Shown here one piece after another: positions 39,340 through 52,438 of a stretch of DNA of 64,000 nt. Each line of letters starts with the position of its first letter. Position 1 is the first letter of the stretch. Below the pieces are notes generated by a model. That model saw only the letters and a program-made list of their open reading frames with translations. It was not told where the DNA came from and did not search any database. The translations under genes and the position numbers were made by a program. The DNA is from Montifringilla adamsi (lineage: Eukaryota; Chordata; Aves; Passeriformes; Passeridae), in the NCBI GenBank assembly GCA_017590115.1, contig JAGGNK010010225.1, forward strand, positions 9,474,834 to 9,538,833, in the 5' to 3' direction.

Positions 39340-42300
39340 ACAACATTTAAGTTCTTTTGAGCAAATTAAGTGATTTACTGTGTTTTAGTTATAAGGCAGC
39401 AGAATAGTTGCATAGGTCTAGCTTTGATGCTGATTTTTATAATGGGGAGAAACACAAGCCCTTGGAGTGGCAGTGTGCTGTGGGTTTTTTTCTGGGTCTA
39501 TTCCATTTACTTGTTTCCTGCAAATAGATTGATGATGGCAGACTTCGGCTAAGAAGCAGGTAAAAATCATTGATACCCCACTTATATATTATATAAAATA
39601 ACAAGTCTCTTCATGGTTATTTTAAATTTTATAGTATAGTTTTAAATATTCTTTTATTTCCAGTAGGGATTTATAGCTGATTTTGCCTTTACATGCCTTT
39701 TAATTGGTTTTAGATTTACATATGTAGCAAAACAATAGTAACCTTTTCAGTTAATCTTTCCTTGTGTATCTTGGTTAACTTTTTGTGAGTTGCAAAGACA
39801 AAGTATTTCGTGTGAGCTGACAGGTACTTAAAAAAATCTGCTTAAGTCCTTAAAAATACACAGTCACACAAGGTACACAGATGCAGCCTCTCAAGCTCAG
39901 CCTATGTGAAAGAGAGCAAACATGACAAGAACCTGCTTGTCTGAGGCAGCTACAGTCACTTAAACTGTATTTAAAAAAAAAAGAATCAGAATAAAAGACC
40001 AGTGTTCCCTTGCACTTCCCAAAGTGGAACAGGCAAAGCCTCAACTCCTGTGCTTGAAGGTGCAACATTGTAAAACAAGACAGAGGATTAAAACTCTAGC
40101 AATGTTCTTCTTGTTTGCTTTTTTTTTTTTTTAATCTTGTTTAGATCCCAAAATTAGTTGTTAAAATTGCAGCTAAATGTTGAGTAGAAAAACAACAAAA
40201 TAGATAGAGTTTTTGCCGAAGCTTCTTGATATTACAGCCTTCATCTCTTACTTGTCCTTCAGAGACTCTGAAACAGCTCAGCTCGTATCATTTCGGTCTC
40301 AACTTTGTCAGCAATGAATTTTTTTATCTGCAGGTGCAGCGCAACAGTGGTTTAAATATGTTGGCACAGGGATATGCTTGGGTGCAATGTCTTTCCAGCA
40401 GTGTTGCTGTTTTCAGCATTGCCACTGTGATGGTGCTGTAATGCATAGCCTTACAATATCGCTTCTTTTTAACTCATCTGCCCTCTGTTCTTACAGAAAT
40501 GTAATAATGCTGAAACCAAAAGCAGATACTTTCATACAACACCTTTACATTAACATCTCTTTTCTAGCAAATTGTGTTCGTAATAATAAGCAAACTGATA
40601 GAAACTAAGGGTTTTAATGATGTAGCTATAGAGCTAAGACCTTTTTGGGCTTTTTTTGGGAACTGGAAACATCAGTGGCAAATTTCAAGGCTTTTTGCAG
40701 CAACATGAAATACTGTTTAAATAAGCACAGGAAAGTGAATATGGAAGGGCAGCATGTCTGTCAAACGAGGCTGCTTGGCCTGGATGCTAAAACTTGAGGT
40801 CATCTTCAGACTGTTCCAGGGTAGCTGCAGCCAGTTCCTGTTGTCATGTGAGGGCTTCTAAGTTTCCATTCCTATTTTCGTCTAAAAATGTTGAATTTAA
40901 GAACTGCTCTGTAGCAGGTTCACTGAGCAATCCACTGGCAATCGAATGAGAAGCGCCTGGATTGAATTTACCCCACTAGTAGCACAGGCAGATGTGACAG
41001 GATGCTTTGAAGTGCAGTTCTTTATGTACCTCTTTTGATAAAAAACTTAGTTTTGCAGATCTTCATCCAAAACCTGCCAGTACACAAGTGGGAACCCATC
41101 TCCAAGTGGATATGCCATACTCTAGTGCTACTCTGTAACTTCTCACCATATTTTTTTCCCAGAGTCATTTTCTTGCATATCCCCTCAACTAGCTAGATCT
41201 CTTATATTTTTCTGCAATCCTCTTCCTGTCAGTTTATGTCTCTGGGACAAACTCTAGTCCTGTTGTGACCTGCAGACTTGGAATTGATCTCTGTGGGATC
41301 TGCTGGTGTGACGACCTCGCAGGATTCTGCATATAGCTGTGGTTGTCATCCTAGAGAAACCAAGTATAAGACTGCAGCCATGGTCTCCAGCAGTCTTGCT
41401 TTGCAGCAGAGGAGGAAATCTTAACACGTGCTATTCATAGATACTGTTTCTCTGAAAACTATTCCCCAAGGATGTGAAGAGACTTTTTGTATTTTAGAAA
41501 GAACAGCTAGATTTTAAACTACTTTTGACCCTCACAGTAGTGGTACATAAAACATTATGGTAAGTGGTAAAACTTCTTTTAAAAAATCAAAATATGAAAA
41601 ATAATAGTTCATATATTTAAATTGCATTAGCTGCTCTGCATCTCCACTGCTCTCTTTAGTGTTAAAAACTGATAATACTTAACTGGCTTGTGTTGTTGGT
41701 ATGGAAGCTGTGATTGTGAAAGAAGGCTGTGCGTTCTTGTATAATGATTTTTTTTTTATTTCTATTTTTAGCTGAAGTTACAGTTCTTGTACTCCTAGAC
41801 TCCATGCCAATTTTTTTTTAATTGCCAGTCTTAAAAATTTGCTGCGTTGCTCGTTTGATTCTGATAAAATAGCAGATAGTTGGCAAGGACCCTAGATGGT
41901 AAAATCTACCATGAAGTAAATAGGTTTTTGTTTTTAAAACAAGAATTTTCCAAGCCTTCTGCATTATACAACAAATTGGTCTCTTTTTTTCTACTTAACT
42001 AATTTATTTTTGCTTCTTGAAATGTGTTTGAACAAGTGAGAGAGTGCAGCTGTCAGAAGATTAACCAGCTGAAAACTATTGTCAGCATTAATTTTACTCT
42101 AATAAATGAATCTCTGAAGCTATTTAGCAGTCTGTAATCTAGATACAAGGCTATTGACCTATGATGGATAGTACTGGATTTTGTTTGTAAGCTTTGACTT
42201 AAATTGTCTACTTAATTTGCTGCAGGTCAGATCACAGGATTAGTGGTAAAGGCCATTATGTGGTTTGAATAAAAATAGCTAGAGGAATGGAATGAAAATC

Positions 42301-42625
42301 ATTGTGTTTATTAATGTAGCAATCTTTGCGGTCATGTACATAGTGAACTGGTAGCCAAAAAGACAACAATGACCTGTTTGTGCTAGCTAGCTTGGGCTTT
42401 GCTCTTTGCCCAGTTCCTGTGAGTTGCCTGGAGAGGAGTTGTTCAAGTGAGATCAAGGATTGGCTGAAAATTGGGTGTCTCTCAACCTGGGCAGGAAGAT
42501 CTTTACTGCTGTATATATTTCAGTACCTCAGCAGTGTTCTGTATACAGACCGATTGTTTCGTTAAAGCTGTGGGTCTGAGTTCTTCTGCATGCTCCAGTT
42601 CTGGACTCAATAGCACAATAAAGAC
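39340..42625. other. Intron stretch, nothing recognised
   Basis: Unique sequence between the 38690-39330 block and the sense CR1. No repeat family or coding segment was identified. Confidence 0.55.
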
Positions 42626-42629
42626 ACAG

Positions 42630-43074
42630 ATTTACTGGAGTGAGTCCAGCTGAGGGCCATGAAGATGACAAAGGGTCTGGAGCATCTTTCATATGAAGAG
42701 AGACTGAGAGAGCTGAGACTGTTTAGCATGAAGGGAAGGCGCAGGGGGATCTTACTAATGTGTATAAAGACCTGTTGGGGAGAATTAAGTAAGGGAGCTA
42801 CACTCTGCTCAGTAGTGCCCAGTGACAGGACAGGAGGCACGAATCCAAACTCAAGAAATTCCTTCTGAAGTGCAAGAAAATACTTTTTTTACTGTGAGGG
42901 TAGGCAAAGAGTGGAAGAAGTTACCTAGGGAGGCTGTGGAGTCTCCATCCTTGGAGACACTCAGAGGCTGACTGGACACAGTCCTGGGCATCATGCCTCA
43001 GCTGGCCCTCCTTGAGCAGGGGCTTGAATGATCTTGAGAGGTGACGTGCAACCCCAGAAATCCTGTGATTCTAG
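42630..43074 (+). mobile_element. CR1 3' fragment, sense
   Basis: A 5'-truncated CR1 carrying only the distal coding end and the 3' tail. Readable pieces include KGLEHLSYEERLRELRLFSM near 42668-42730 and VVPSDRTGG near 42810, both standard in CR1 C-termini. It ends in cctgtgattcta at about 43062-43073, matching the repeated ATTCTATG-type CR1 terminus. It lies 1.5 kb before the first recognised HIBADH exon. It is moderately diverged and not coding. Confidence 0.9.
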
Positions 43075-44533
43075 GTTCTAATATAGGCTGAGCAGGTCAT
43101 CACTGGGAGCATCTTTACTGTTGCCTAGTTTTGCATAACTGGTGGTATTTACTCTTTTTAAGACTTTGATCTGTCAAATTTGACTGAAATTCTTCAGTGA
43201 CTTAAAAGACAGTAGATGTTGAAAGTCGGGATGGGAAAAATAAACACTTGCCAGATACAGAAAGGGGCATTTGTAGACATAGCCACATAGAGCAGTTGCA
43301 CACAGTGAGAGCATCAATTGAAATTTTTATTGAAAAAAAAAATTCAACAGATTCTTCAGTGTGAAAAGCTGCAGTGCAACTGTCCTTGATGTTGTAAACA
43401 AAGTCCCAAACTGTCCACTTCTTTAGCTGTGAACAGCGCTTCAGAGCAATGTACCTAATTGAGCATGTTTAATTTGAAAGTCAGTTGTTATCTGCAGCTG
43501 TACACCCTAACCAGCCAATGTTTGATGCATAGCACAGAAAATTTATTGTGGCTATGCTTCTTGCCAGAGTGAAAATTAGTGAGGAAGCTGATCTGTTCAT
43601 CATTTTAGGCCGAATTTTCCTAGCAGTTATACCCATTAAATACCAGGGATGAGGAAGTTAGGGATGTAAGAGTAATTCATATTAGAATTAGGTTTCTTTT
43701 AAGGAATAGAGTATTTCATGGGGTGAAGGTAATAAATATCACATGAAAAATTTGCCAATGTTGTGCTTGGGAGTTGTATATTCAGAGAACTATGGTGTGT
43801 TTACTGAACTGTACTGAAGACAGGACAGACTACAGGAATATAACTGGGAATAGTGTGTTTGTGTGTGTATGTGTATGAATAATTTTTACAACGTCTCTAC
43901 GTAATAACTGCATCATTGTAAGTACATTGAGTTTATGTGAGAACTAACTTAAAGCTTCTCAGATGAAGGAGACTTTTGCTTCAGATTAAGAACATCATAA
44001 ACTGCAGAAATTCAGAAGACTTGGTTTTATATGCTTGTTTCTCTTAGCTGTTCGATCATGTGAAAATCAGGAAGCATTGATAAAAATTAGGCTAGGTTTG
44101 GAAAGGCTGATAAAAGCAGAGTAATCTTTGAGCAGTAGTTTGTTAATGGTTATATGTGAAGAGTAGTTTGACAAAAGAGAAATTTTATTTAGTAATTCAG
44201 ACACTGTGAATTTTGTGGAGCGCAAAGTTGCAGGAAAAGTTAATTGTTTCTTTGTATAAACTATAAAAAGTGACTGCCAGTTATGAAAGTCTTATGACTT
44301 TTCTGCTAGTGTGCCTGGAAGATAAGGTGGTTTTATCTCCATCAGATGTTTCACAATTTAGATGGCTGATCCTTTGAGTACTGGGAATGCAGGGTTATTT
44401 TACATAGAATTTGAGAGGTTCATCGTAAGAGAAGTATTAATTTTGCATCATCAGACCCTTACTGGTAAGAGAAACTGCCTAAGTTTTGAGGCTTTTTAAT
44501 AGTATTATTAAATCCAATGTTATCTTGATTCAG

Positions 44534-44667
44534 GTGTTGGAGCTGCTCGAGCTGGAAACCTTACTTTCATGGTTGGTGGAGTGGAACAAGAATTTAATGC
44601 TGCCAAAGAGTTGCTGACATGCATGGGTTCTAATGTGGTTTACTGTGGAGAGGTTGGAACCGGACAG
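44534..44667 (+). CDS. HIBADH: HIBADH exon (exon 5 by human count): second substrate-binding segment
   Basis: This is an internal exon of 3-hydroxyisobutyrate dehydrogenase, the mitochondrial NAD-dependent enzyme that oxidises 3-hydroxyisobutyrate to methylmalonate semialdehyde in valine catabolism. The 134-bp exon starts with two bases of a split Gly codon and then encodes 44 residues, beginning VGAARAGNLTFMVGG and ending YCGEVGTGQ. Counted back from the stop this is about residues 163-206. It carries the end of the DAPVSGG-x-x-x-A substrate motif and the start of the G-x-x-G-x-G-x-x-x-K catalytic motif, which is completed by the next exon. The acceptor is gattcag at 44533 and the donor is CAG|GTAATG at 44668. 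The match to the human protein, from memory, is close, with a few conservative differences such as EQEFNAAKELL. No frameshift or stop is present. Confidence 0.96.
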
Positions 44668-45196
44668 GTAATGCTTTCTGAAGAGCTAATAGCTATCTCA
44701 GTCTTTCCTTTTTCTGCCTTTTTATTTATTGGTGCCTACTCTTTTACTCAAGAACTAAATGCTTGATAATATATCTTCATTCTTGTTTGTTTGTCTCTAA
44801 CCTTGTGTTTGTACATAACGTTATGGCACTTTTGTCCAGTATGTTGTGTAACTTTGTATGAAATTCTGACTGGTATTTCTCCACACTGGCTTGTTGAGAT
44901 TAGACTTCTTAGGGGAGAGACATTTTGATTTCGTTTTATCTGAATTTAGATTTACTGGGTGTTCTGAAGAACAAAGAGCTCCAATATGGCATGTATGCTA
45001 ACTGAGCAGTACTAAGGAAAAAAGGTATTTTTTAATCTGTGAAGGAGTCATTAACTTTGTGCTATCACAGATCTGTGTTTACTCTAGAAGAAAGCTGCCA
45101 GAGCGTACTTGATCATATTGTCCTGGGCCTAGTGGATTCCTGTATGTTAGTTCTATAAAAATGCATAAACTAATTGATGGTTTCATGCGTTTTCAG
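44668..45196 (+). other. HIBADH: Short HIBADH intron (529 bp)
   Basis: This intron runs from GTAATG to ttttcag, phase 0, between the two exons that together form the catalytic motif. I see no repeat, RNA gene or coding segment in it. It is far shorter than the other introns in the window. Confidence 0.9.
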
Positions 45197-45273
45197 GCTG
45201 CAAAGATCTGCAACAACATGCTCTTGGCCATCAGTATGATTGGAACTGCTGAGGCTATGAATCTTGGAATCAG
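45197..45273 (+). CDS. HIBADH: HIBADH exon (exon 6 by human count): catalytic lysine
   Basis: This 77-bp exon encodes 25 residues, AAKICNNMLLAISMIGTAEA followed by MNLGI, plus the first two bases of an Arg codon completed in the next exon. The Lys codon AAG at 45203-45205 is the catalytic lysine of the beta-hydroxyacid dehydrogenase family, in the motif GTGQ-AAK-x-x-NN, at about residue 209 of the precursor. The Asn residues that follow belong to the same active-site helix, which begins the all-helical C-terminal domain. The acceptor is cgttttcag. The donor AG|GTTGGT departs from GTRAGT at several positions. The encoded residues appear identical to the human exon as I recall it. Confidence 0.96.
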
Positions 45274-47489
45274 GTTGGTTTGTTTTTTGTGGTGGATTGA
45301 ACACCACAATAACATTTTTTCCATTACAGTTTTTATGTATTATGGTTGACTTTTGCTGAGACAATGATTAAAAGAAATAGGTAAACTTTTTGCCAGAAGT
45401 TGTCTTACAAAGCCATGAACAGGCTAAAGGGATTATTTAACTAAAGGAGATGTTTTCAGCATGGGAATATTCTCTTGTATTGGCTGCATTGGTTGTTACA
45501 TTCTACATCTGAAGTTAAGAGTTTATTTGTTCTGCTGTAGTGTAGTGTACAATAATGTTTGTCTTTCATTATAAACAGCCAGAGCTAATATAGAGGTAAG
45601 TTTTTGTTTGTATTCTAAGCTAATGTACAGTCTATTCAGAATATTTTACTCACATATGGCTCTCATTGGCTTTGCTTATTTCTTAAATTGTTCCAAGGTC
45701 TATTGGAAAGTGAAACTTCTACTACAGTGTGTATATCAAATTAAGATGAAAGCATAAAACAGAACATCTACCTTTTTTTTTACTTTATGAGAGCACTTTG
45801 TCCTATTTGCCAAAACTCCTCGTTCGTCAAAAAGCTGCAATATACTCCACTACTCTCTTGCCAGTACAGGCTACCATTTATTTTCTAGGATGTGCTACAT
45901 CTAACTTTTCAGTGACGTCATATTTTAGCAAAATTATTTTTGTTTTCTAATTGTGATGTATTTATTTTGCTGTGGTCTTGTAATTTTGTTTTATTTATTG
46001 AGTGCATGCAAGTACACATTCAAGATCAAGGTATTTGAACCTTTGATAAATTCTTGTAGCCAGATCAAAATAATTTGCCAATTTATAGACAGAGAAGTCC
46101 TGTGTTTGAAAACATTATCTTGCAACTGTGTATCTTTCAGGGGATTTTCATGAATTATTTATCTGCACAGTTGCATCCTTAAAATTTGCTACCTAAAACT
46201 ACAGATACTGTAGGTACTTATCAACTGGGCTCAACTGTGCTCATGTGGATTTGGTACACTATAAAAACAGCAAGAGGGCATCAAATGCTTACATAAATTT
46301 AAAAAAACACCTACATATGCGCACATACACAAGACAATGTAATGGATTCACATTTCCTCTTAATTACCATATCAAGATGCAGTTGTTTTATTGAATTGCC
46401 CTTGTCTCAGATGTTAGACTGTCTTGACCTATTAAGTTGTCATGTTGTAATTGAGATAAAAGAGGAATTTGCTTTGCATCAGTGCTAATTGGTTTATCAA
46501 TATCCTGTACCATTTACATTTTAAAATTGAGAGTCTGTAATATACTGAAGCATGTCTGCATCAAGCCATAATAAAACCAGTAACATTGTTTACAACTTTT
46601 TAAATCTAGTGTTATCCAGAAAGCTTGCATTATGTTCTGCTTTAAGTCATGATTCACTAAGGCACGTGCAACTAATTTTTTGTTACAGTTTTATCTACAT
46701 TTGTAGGAATGGCTAAAATAAAATCAATTGGAAGAGGGGTATTCTGGGGCGTGTAAGCCCTGTGAAGAGCAAGTTGATGCCTGCAGTCTGTAGCTTGAAG
46801 ATGTTTAGAATTTTTTCCTTTTCCAGTTTAAATTTTGGCTGAATCTCTATTCATCATTTGTGAGCAAAAATCCAATGTGAAGGTAACAATATATATGCCT
46901 CCCTACCCTACAATTAAGGTTATCAAGAGGGAACTATATTTATTGTAGATGAAACCTGCTGATTTTAAACCAAAGTATAGAAATAGCAGAATCTTATTTA
47001 GTCAAAAACTGAATTAAGTTTAAGACAGAGGTGGTTATTTAAGAAGTAATTTAGAATCCTTGCATTGATTTTAATTTACTGTGATTTAGATCTTGAGAAG
47101 ATGACTTCTGCTAATAACTAGAATAAGTGCTTTCCACTTGGAATGTGGAAAAATTTCTAATATAGAAATTTACAGTTGTCATTCTAATTATTAGAAGCTT
47201 TGCTATATTAATAATTTTAGGAAGTTTTTTCTACTCTGAAGCTCAAAGGATAGTGTGGCTGCCTGCTCTGAAGAGAGTAGGAAGATGAACTTGATTTATT
47301 AGATTGATGCATATCTGGTGAAGAAAGTCAGGCTTTGACTTCATAATGGTAAAGGATACTGAAAATCTTAAAAATTTAGAATAGGAATTTTGGAACTTAG
47401 ATGTGTTCTTAACTTTCATATAGAATATAAAATGTCTTTATGTCACGCAATGTATATATCTGCTGCATCATTTAAATTGAGTCCTAGGG

Positions 47490-47508
47490 ACTTTGAATAA
47501 TTTATTAC

Positions 47509-47570
<62 letters not shown>

Positions 47571-47576
47571 CAAAGT
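47490..47576. repeat. 12-bp perfect inverted repeat bracketing the ATT microsatellite
   Basis: ACTTTGAATAAT at 47490-47501 and its exact reverse complement ATTATTCAAAGT at 47565-47576 enclose the ATT tract. Confidence 0.9.
47502..47564. repeat. (ATT)n microsatellite, about 60 bp
   Basis: An almost pure ATT repeat of about 18-20 units, with one interruption (TTACTA) near its left end. It lies in the HIBADH 45274-52281 intron. Likely length-polymorphic. Confidence 0.95.
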
Positions 47577-50500
47577 ACTGCTGTCAGAACTGGATGTAGC
47601 TACAAGATCATATTACAACACCTTCCGTAAACCAATATATACTCTAAACTTAAGTCTTCAAAGCAGTGTGATATTGATTCTATTAATAAGCCACTTCCTC
47701 TCTAATGTTTTCATAAACCATACAGTCTAAATTTTCATTTTCTGAAGTAGAGTGACTATTCTAGTAATTTCATACTTTTTAATTATTGTTTTATTTATTT
47801 TATTTTTGAAATGATAGAATTTTTCCAAACTTCAACGTAAGTAGCAAATATAATATGGTGAGGAGGAAAGAAAACTGACATTAATGAACAAGAATTCTAC
47901 AAGAAATTCCCAGAAAAATAGGCCGTATTGCTATGTAATTTTGCATTTATATTTCACTTGCTTTACTCGAACATCATCTTTATTTTCTAATAAGGATGTC
48001 CATTTTCTCTGAAAGTTATTTGGATTAAATTGCATAAATACTTTTTAAAAATATTCCCATCCATAGTTCTGGATTAAATGAATGAAATGCTTGTTATGTT
48101 CAGTTTTTCCATTACTTTCCTGATGATTTATGAATGTTATAGTAAAAGTTAAAAGGTGTGGCAGATGTTGCAGAAATGAATTTACGTTGTCATTTATATT
48201 TTCTTTTCTTTCTAGCATGTTAGTGCATCTTGTCAGTTGAAAAATCTTGAGCACATTTTGCTGTACAGTTTTACAAGTAGTGTGCATATTGCAAAGTACT
48301 GACTTACTGTGTCAAACTGACACAGACTAGATGTAAACTGCACAAATAAGAAGTACAAACATGAAGTGATACTGTCCACAGTCAGAAAATATTTTTCATT
48401 TTGCTGATCATCTCAGTGCCAGAAACTTCGTTCTGCTGAGCCCTGGGCTCCAGTAAAACAATTTCTAATACTAGCAAAATAAAGCTCGGAAATGAAATAT
48501 TGCTGATACCTGGTTTGTGTTTAGGTCAGATGGAAGTTGCTGCCTGACAGACAGTTTGCGGTCCCTTCAGAAACTGCCTGCAAAGACTCAAGGAAGGGCT
48601 TATGTGGTGACACAAGACAGCTCAAGGTTCCCTAATGTGGTTGGGATATGAGGGACCAGGAGAGCAGTAAGGGCTCTATGGCAATAACTTCACTGCAAAA
48701 TCTTTTCGTACATCCAATAGCAGAGAAAATCATTTCTATGAGGAGGGACTGCAGTGCCACCCAAATTTATACCAAAAGCTGCAAATACAGCTCCTTCCTA
48801 AGCAATTTTACTCCATTGATTTGTGCCCACCTGGGTTTTTTTTAGATAAATAAAGTGACAAGACAGTAAAAGAATTTTTCTTCTCATGCTAAGTTTAAAT
48901 GTAGTCTCAGTCTCTAGATCTGGTTTCTGTGAGCACCCCTGAGCTACGGATGTAAGACATGAGCAGAAATGAAAGCTGACAGAGTCGAGAGGAGCATGTC
49001 CAACAGGCTGAGGAATAATTAGTCCTGGACACATCCCCACTGCAAAGTTTAGAAAGAGTACCTTGAACAAGCACTCCAGGGTGTGGTTCCTGCTGTCTTT
49101 GGCGTGGGACTATAGCTAAGTCTCATGAAGGTTAGTAATGAAGCTGGAGAGCACTTACCTTGTTTAAAACACCAATGGCAAAGTAATTTTTAACTGTAGT
49201 AGACAGGCTGTAAGGTTCTGCTTGAATATTTGCACCTTTATTCAGTGTTTACCCAAAGCACCTTGAGATGGGAAAAGAGTTCAGCTACTTCAGTTGTTAC
49301 ACCTTAGAATGAGACTAGGATGTATCTTTCTTGGGAGACACTATTTTAATTTCTGTATCTGTTCCAGACGGAGCTTTTGGAGGAGTGTGTGAAAAATTCA
49401 GGCTGAAGCTTTATTAGAGCTCAGCAAAACTTGAGTTTTGAGCTGTGGTGTGAAGGGATCCTATTTTGAACTTTTTTTTTTTAGTATGTGCATCTATTGC
49501 TTAGTTTCTGCTGTTCACTTCATTAGGAATGTTATTGTAGAAGCATTGATTTGAGGGAGAAATTGTTTTTGTTCTATTATAAGTACAGTTAATACATGAG
49601 CTTCTTTTCTGCTTATAAGGGAGAAGAGCATTTTGGTAATTGTAAATTCACACACACATGCACAAGCGCTTGCCATGTCCAATGGCAAGTTGTTATGGGG
49701 ACTGGCAGACTGTCATCATTTTGATAGCTTGAGCAGTATATCTCCTGAACAGCAATGGAGCTCTTATGCAGAGAGTATCGTATGTTCCCAGCCAATTTAC
49801 AGGGAAACAGCAATAACATTTTATCATGGTTGAGAGCCCAGTAGCTGCTTCCTATTAAACTTGCCCTTTCAGATACCTGTCTTGGATTAATTTGTTGATT
49901 TCAAATGGAAACTCAGTCTTCTCCACTGAAGCATGACTTTCTAGGATAGACTCTTGCTGAATGACAATTACTGTATATTCTGGCTGGTTTCAGACCATTA
50001 CAAGCTTTGGGCGCAGTGGAAGACAGAGGACTTCTTCAGTAACTGATTTTAATATATGTCTAATTTTAACTGTCAGTTATATATGCACCAGTGGATGAAT
50101 CTTCAGAAAGATGAAATGCAAAGCACTTCTAACTTGCTCTTATTAATGATACACTTGCTGCAAAGGAGAAAAAAAAATAGGTTCAGGTCTCCTGAAGAGA
50201 AGCTGCATGGTGTTTAAGAGCTATGAATTTTGAAGAAGCAGGGATACAAACTGACACTATCTTCCTTTTTCTTTTCCCAGAGCAAAAATATGTCAGATCT
50301 AGTGCAAGACAGTATTTTACATATCTGTATAATACATGCATATCTTTTAAAGTACACTTTCACAGAGAGGTGGTTGGAACACTGTAAAAAGAGCATTCTT
50401 TGGGAGGGTTATGTGTTTTGAAATAATAAGCCCAGTGTCCTGCAGTATACTCACAGCTGTAATTGCAGGCCTCTCCATGCAGTTGGATATGGCACAAGCA

Positions 50501-52281
50501 GGCACTACATTGGTAAAAATACTGATCTGGATGTAACAATGATGAGGAAACACACGAGTCAAGAGATTTGTTTGAGGGGGAAAAAAACAACCTCTGTGTA
50601 TTTAAAAGCTCAGGCTTTGAATGCTCCCAGTGTGGTTTTTTTTGATTACAACAATTAAAGCCATTATTTGGAGTGGGTCTTGATGAAGACTTTTATGGTG
50701 AGGACTTTGATGCACTATGCACACTTTTATGCACAATAAAATACTGTGAAAACATACTGGTGCTGGAAAATACAGTTTGTATTTTTAAATAAATGATCAT
50801 TATGAGCATTCAGTTGAATCAGAGGTTTGGAAAAAAATGGGGAAGAGCATAAAGCTGGATCCCATTTAGGCCAGCGGAGACTTTCCATTGAATTCCAGGG
50901 GCTGCTGCAGCAAATCATACATAAGAGTGCCCAGCAGTTCTGCTAAAAAGCTATCTGAAATACAGAAAATTATCTTGCTTAGCGTTAGGAAGGCAGACTT
51001 GCAGGACACAGTGCCACTATAGGAGTAGGAGCCATACTGTAGGGTTGACTAAAATGTAGTTTTTCAAATCCAGAATGCCTACTGGAATAGATAGACATGC
51101 ATTTTATCAACTGTTCGACTGGTAAAGAGCTTTTCACATCTACAAAATAAAACTTTGAGTGCTACAGTGCCTGGAAGCCCTCTTAGGCTATGGGGATCTG
51201 CAGAAGTCTGTGATGTGAGAACTAACATAAAAAACATTGAAATCTATTTAAATAAACTTTGTATAAGGTTGTGATATATCCATTTTAAAGTGTCCTTTTC
51301 TTATCTTGAATTGTTACTGGAGATAGTTCCCTTGCTTTCTCTTTTGTCCTGTGTGTAGCTGAACATTTGTACACTGCCAGATAAACTGCTGCTGCTTGTC
51401 CTTGATATTAATGCAATTGATGTAAAATTACACTGCAACTTATTATCGGCATAAATGTGAATTCATAAGAGGGTTAATTTTGTATAATATTGAAGAATTT
51501 TCAGGGTCTGCACTGAGCAGCAGTTTATGCCATCGTCTCCATGGTAGAACAAATGACGTTTCTACTTGGACAAGCTTTGTTTTATCGGGATCAGTAACCT
51601 TATCAGCAGCTGACCCAGAACTATAATATATGTTTGCAAATAGATAACATATGTCACAGTGAAATGCAGACTTGCCTCATAAGCAGGAGCATATAATGAA
51701 GATTTAATAATAGCAAAGACAAGAATGCACAGCTGTATATGACGGTAAAGTTTTTTTGATAAGTGCAGCATTTTTATTCACATTATGAGAGCAGAATCAA
51801 TTGTGTTATCTTGTTTACTTTAGAAATGCACTAGTGTTCACATATAAACACATTGCACAACCATTTCCATGATGCCACACTTTCTTGTGAATTTTTGGCT
51901 TTGTTCAGAGAATATTTTTATATGAAGAACAAGTATGTGACCTAGTAGGTAGCAGAACAGAAAATGCCTTTCAGTAACTGAAATACAAGGTAACTGTTGT
52001 TCTCAAAGAATCTTTAATTTGCTTGCACTGTCAAAATTGCTAGGTGAAGAGGATTTGCTTAGTGCAAAAGGAAAAAAGCTTTGAAAACCTACTGCTTAAA
52101 TGGCGGATTGATGTTCTTTAATTTAAGATACAGCGTCCCTGCCCCCAATATCAATAGTGTGTCATTTTTCATGACTTATAATAAAGGGAGAGGAATGATG
52201 GTAGGGTCCTAAGATATAAAACAAGTCACCCATATCTTGTGCGTTTTGACATTAACACTTCTCTTCTTTGACCTTTGACAG

Positions 52282-52438
52282 ATTAGGCCTTGACCCAAAG
52301 CTGCTGGCCAAAATCCTAAATATGAGCTCAGGTCGCTGTTGGTCAAGTGATACATACAACCCTGTTCCTGGAGTGATGGAAGGAGTACCCTCAGCTAACA
52401 ATTATCAAGGTGGCTTTGGAACAACACTCATGGCCAAG
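52282..52438 (+). CDS. HIBADH: HIBADH exon (exon 7 by human count): helical C-terminal domain
   Basis: This 157-bp exon supplies the last base of the split Arg codon (AG+A) and then 52 residues, starting [20 protein letters not shown] and ending [10 protein letters not shown], about residues 233-284. It forms most of the helical C-terminal domain. That domain makes the dimer interface and contributes to the substrate pocket in 3-hydroxyisobutyrate dehydrogenases; the NNYQGGF segment is characteristic of the family. The acceptor is ctttgacag, after a pyrimidine-rich stretch, and the donor is AAG|GTACAT, phase 0. The sequence is very close to human as recalled, with [10 protein letters not shown] against VMDGVPSANN. 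No damage is visible. Confidence 0.96.

Larger units (their letters stand above)
1..44533 (+). other. HIBADH: Large HIBADH intron (upstream part outside window)
   Basis: Everything left of the first recognised HIBADH exon appears to be a single long intron (intron 4 by the human exon count I recall). I looked for the preceding coding segment, which should carry the family motif around DAPVSGG and end in a phase-1 donor, and did not find it. The open frames here are short, start at random and show no family I recognise. The intron contains CR1 fragments, one solo LTR, simple repeats and several motif-rich non-repetitive blocks listed separately. A short or diverged exon could have been missed by eye. 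Confidence 0.7.
45274..52281 (+). other. HIBADH: HIBADH intron (7.0 kb)
   Basis: This is a phase-2 intron between the catalytic-lysine exon and the next exon. It contains an (ATT)n microsatellite at 47502-47564 flanked by a 12-bp inverted repeat. I see no CR1 or LTR here and no coding segment that I recognise. Most of it is AT-rich unique sequence. Confidence 0.88.
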
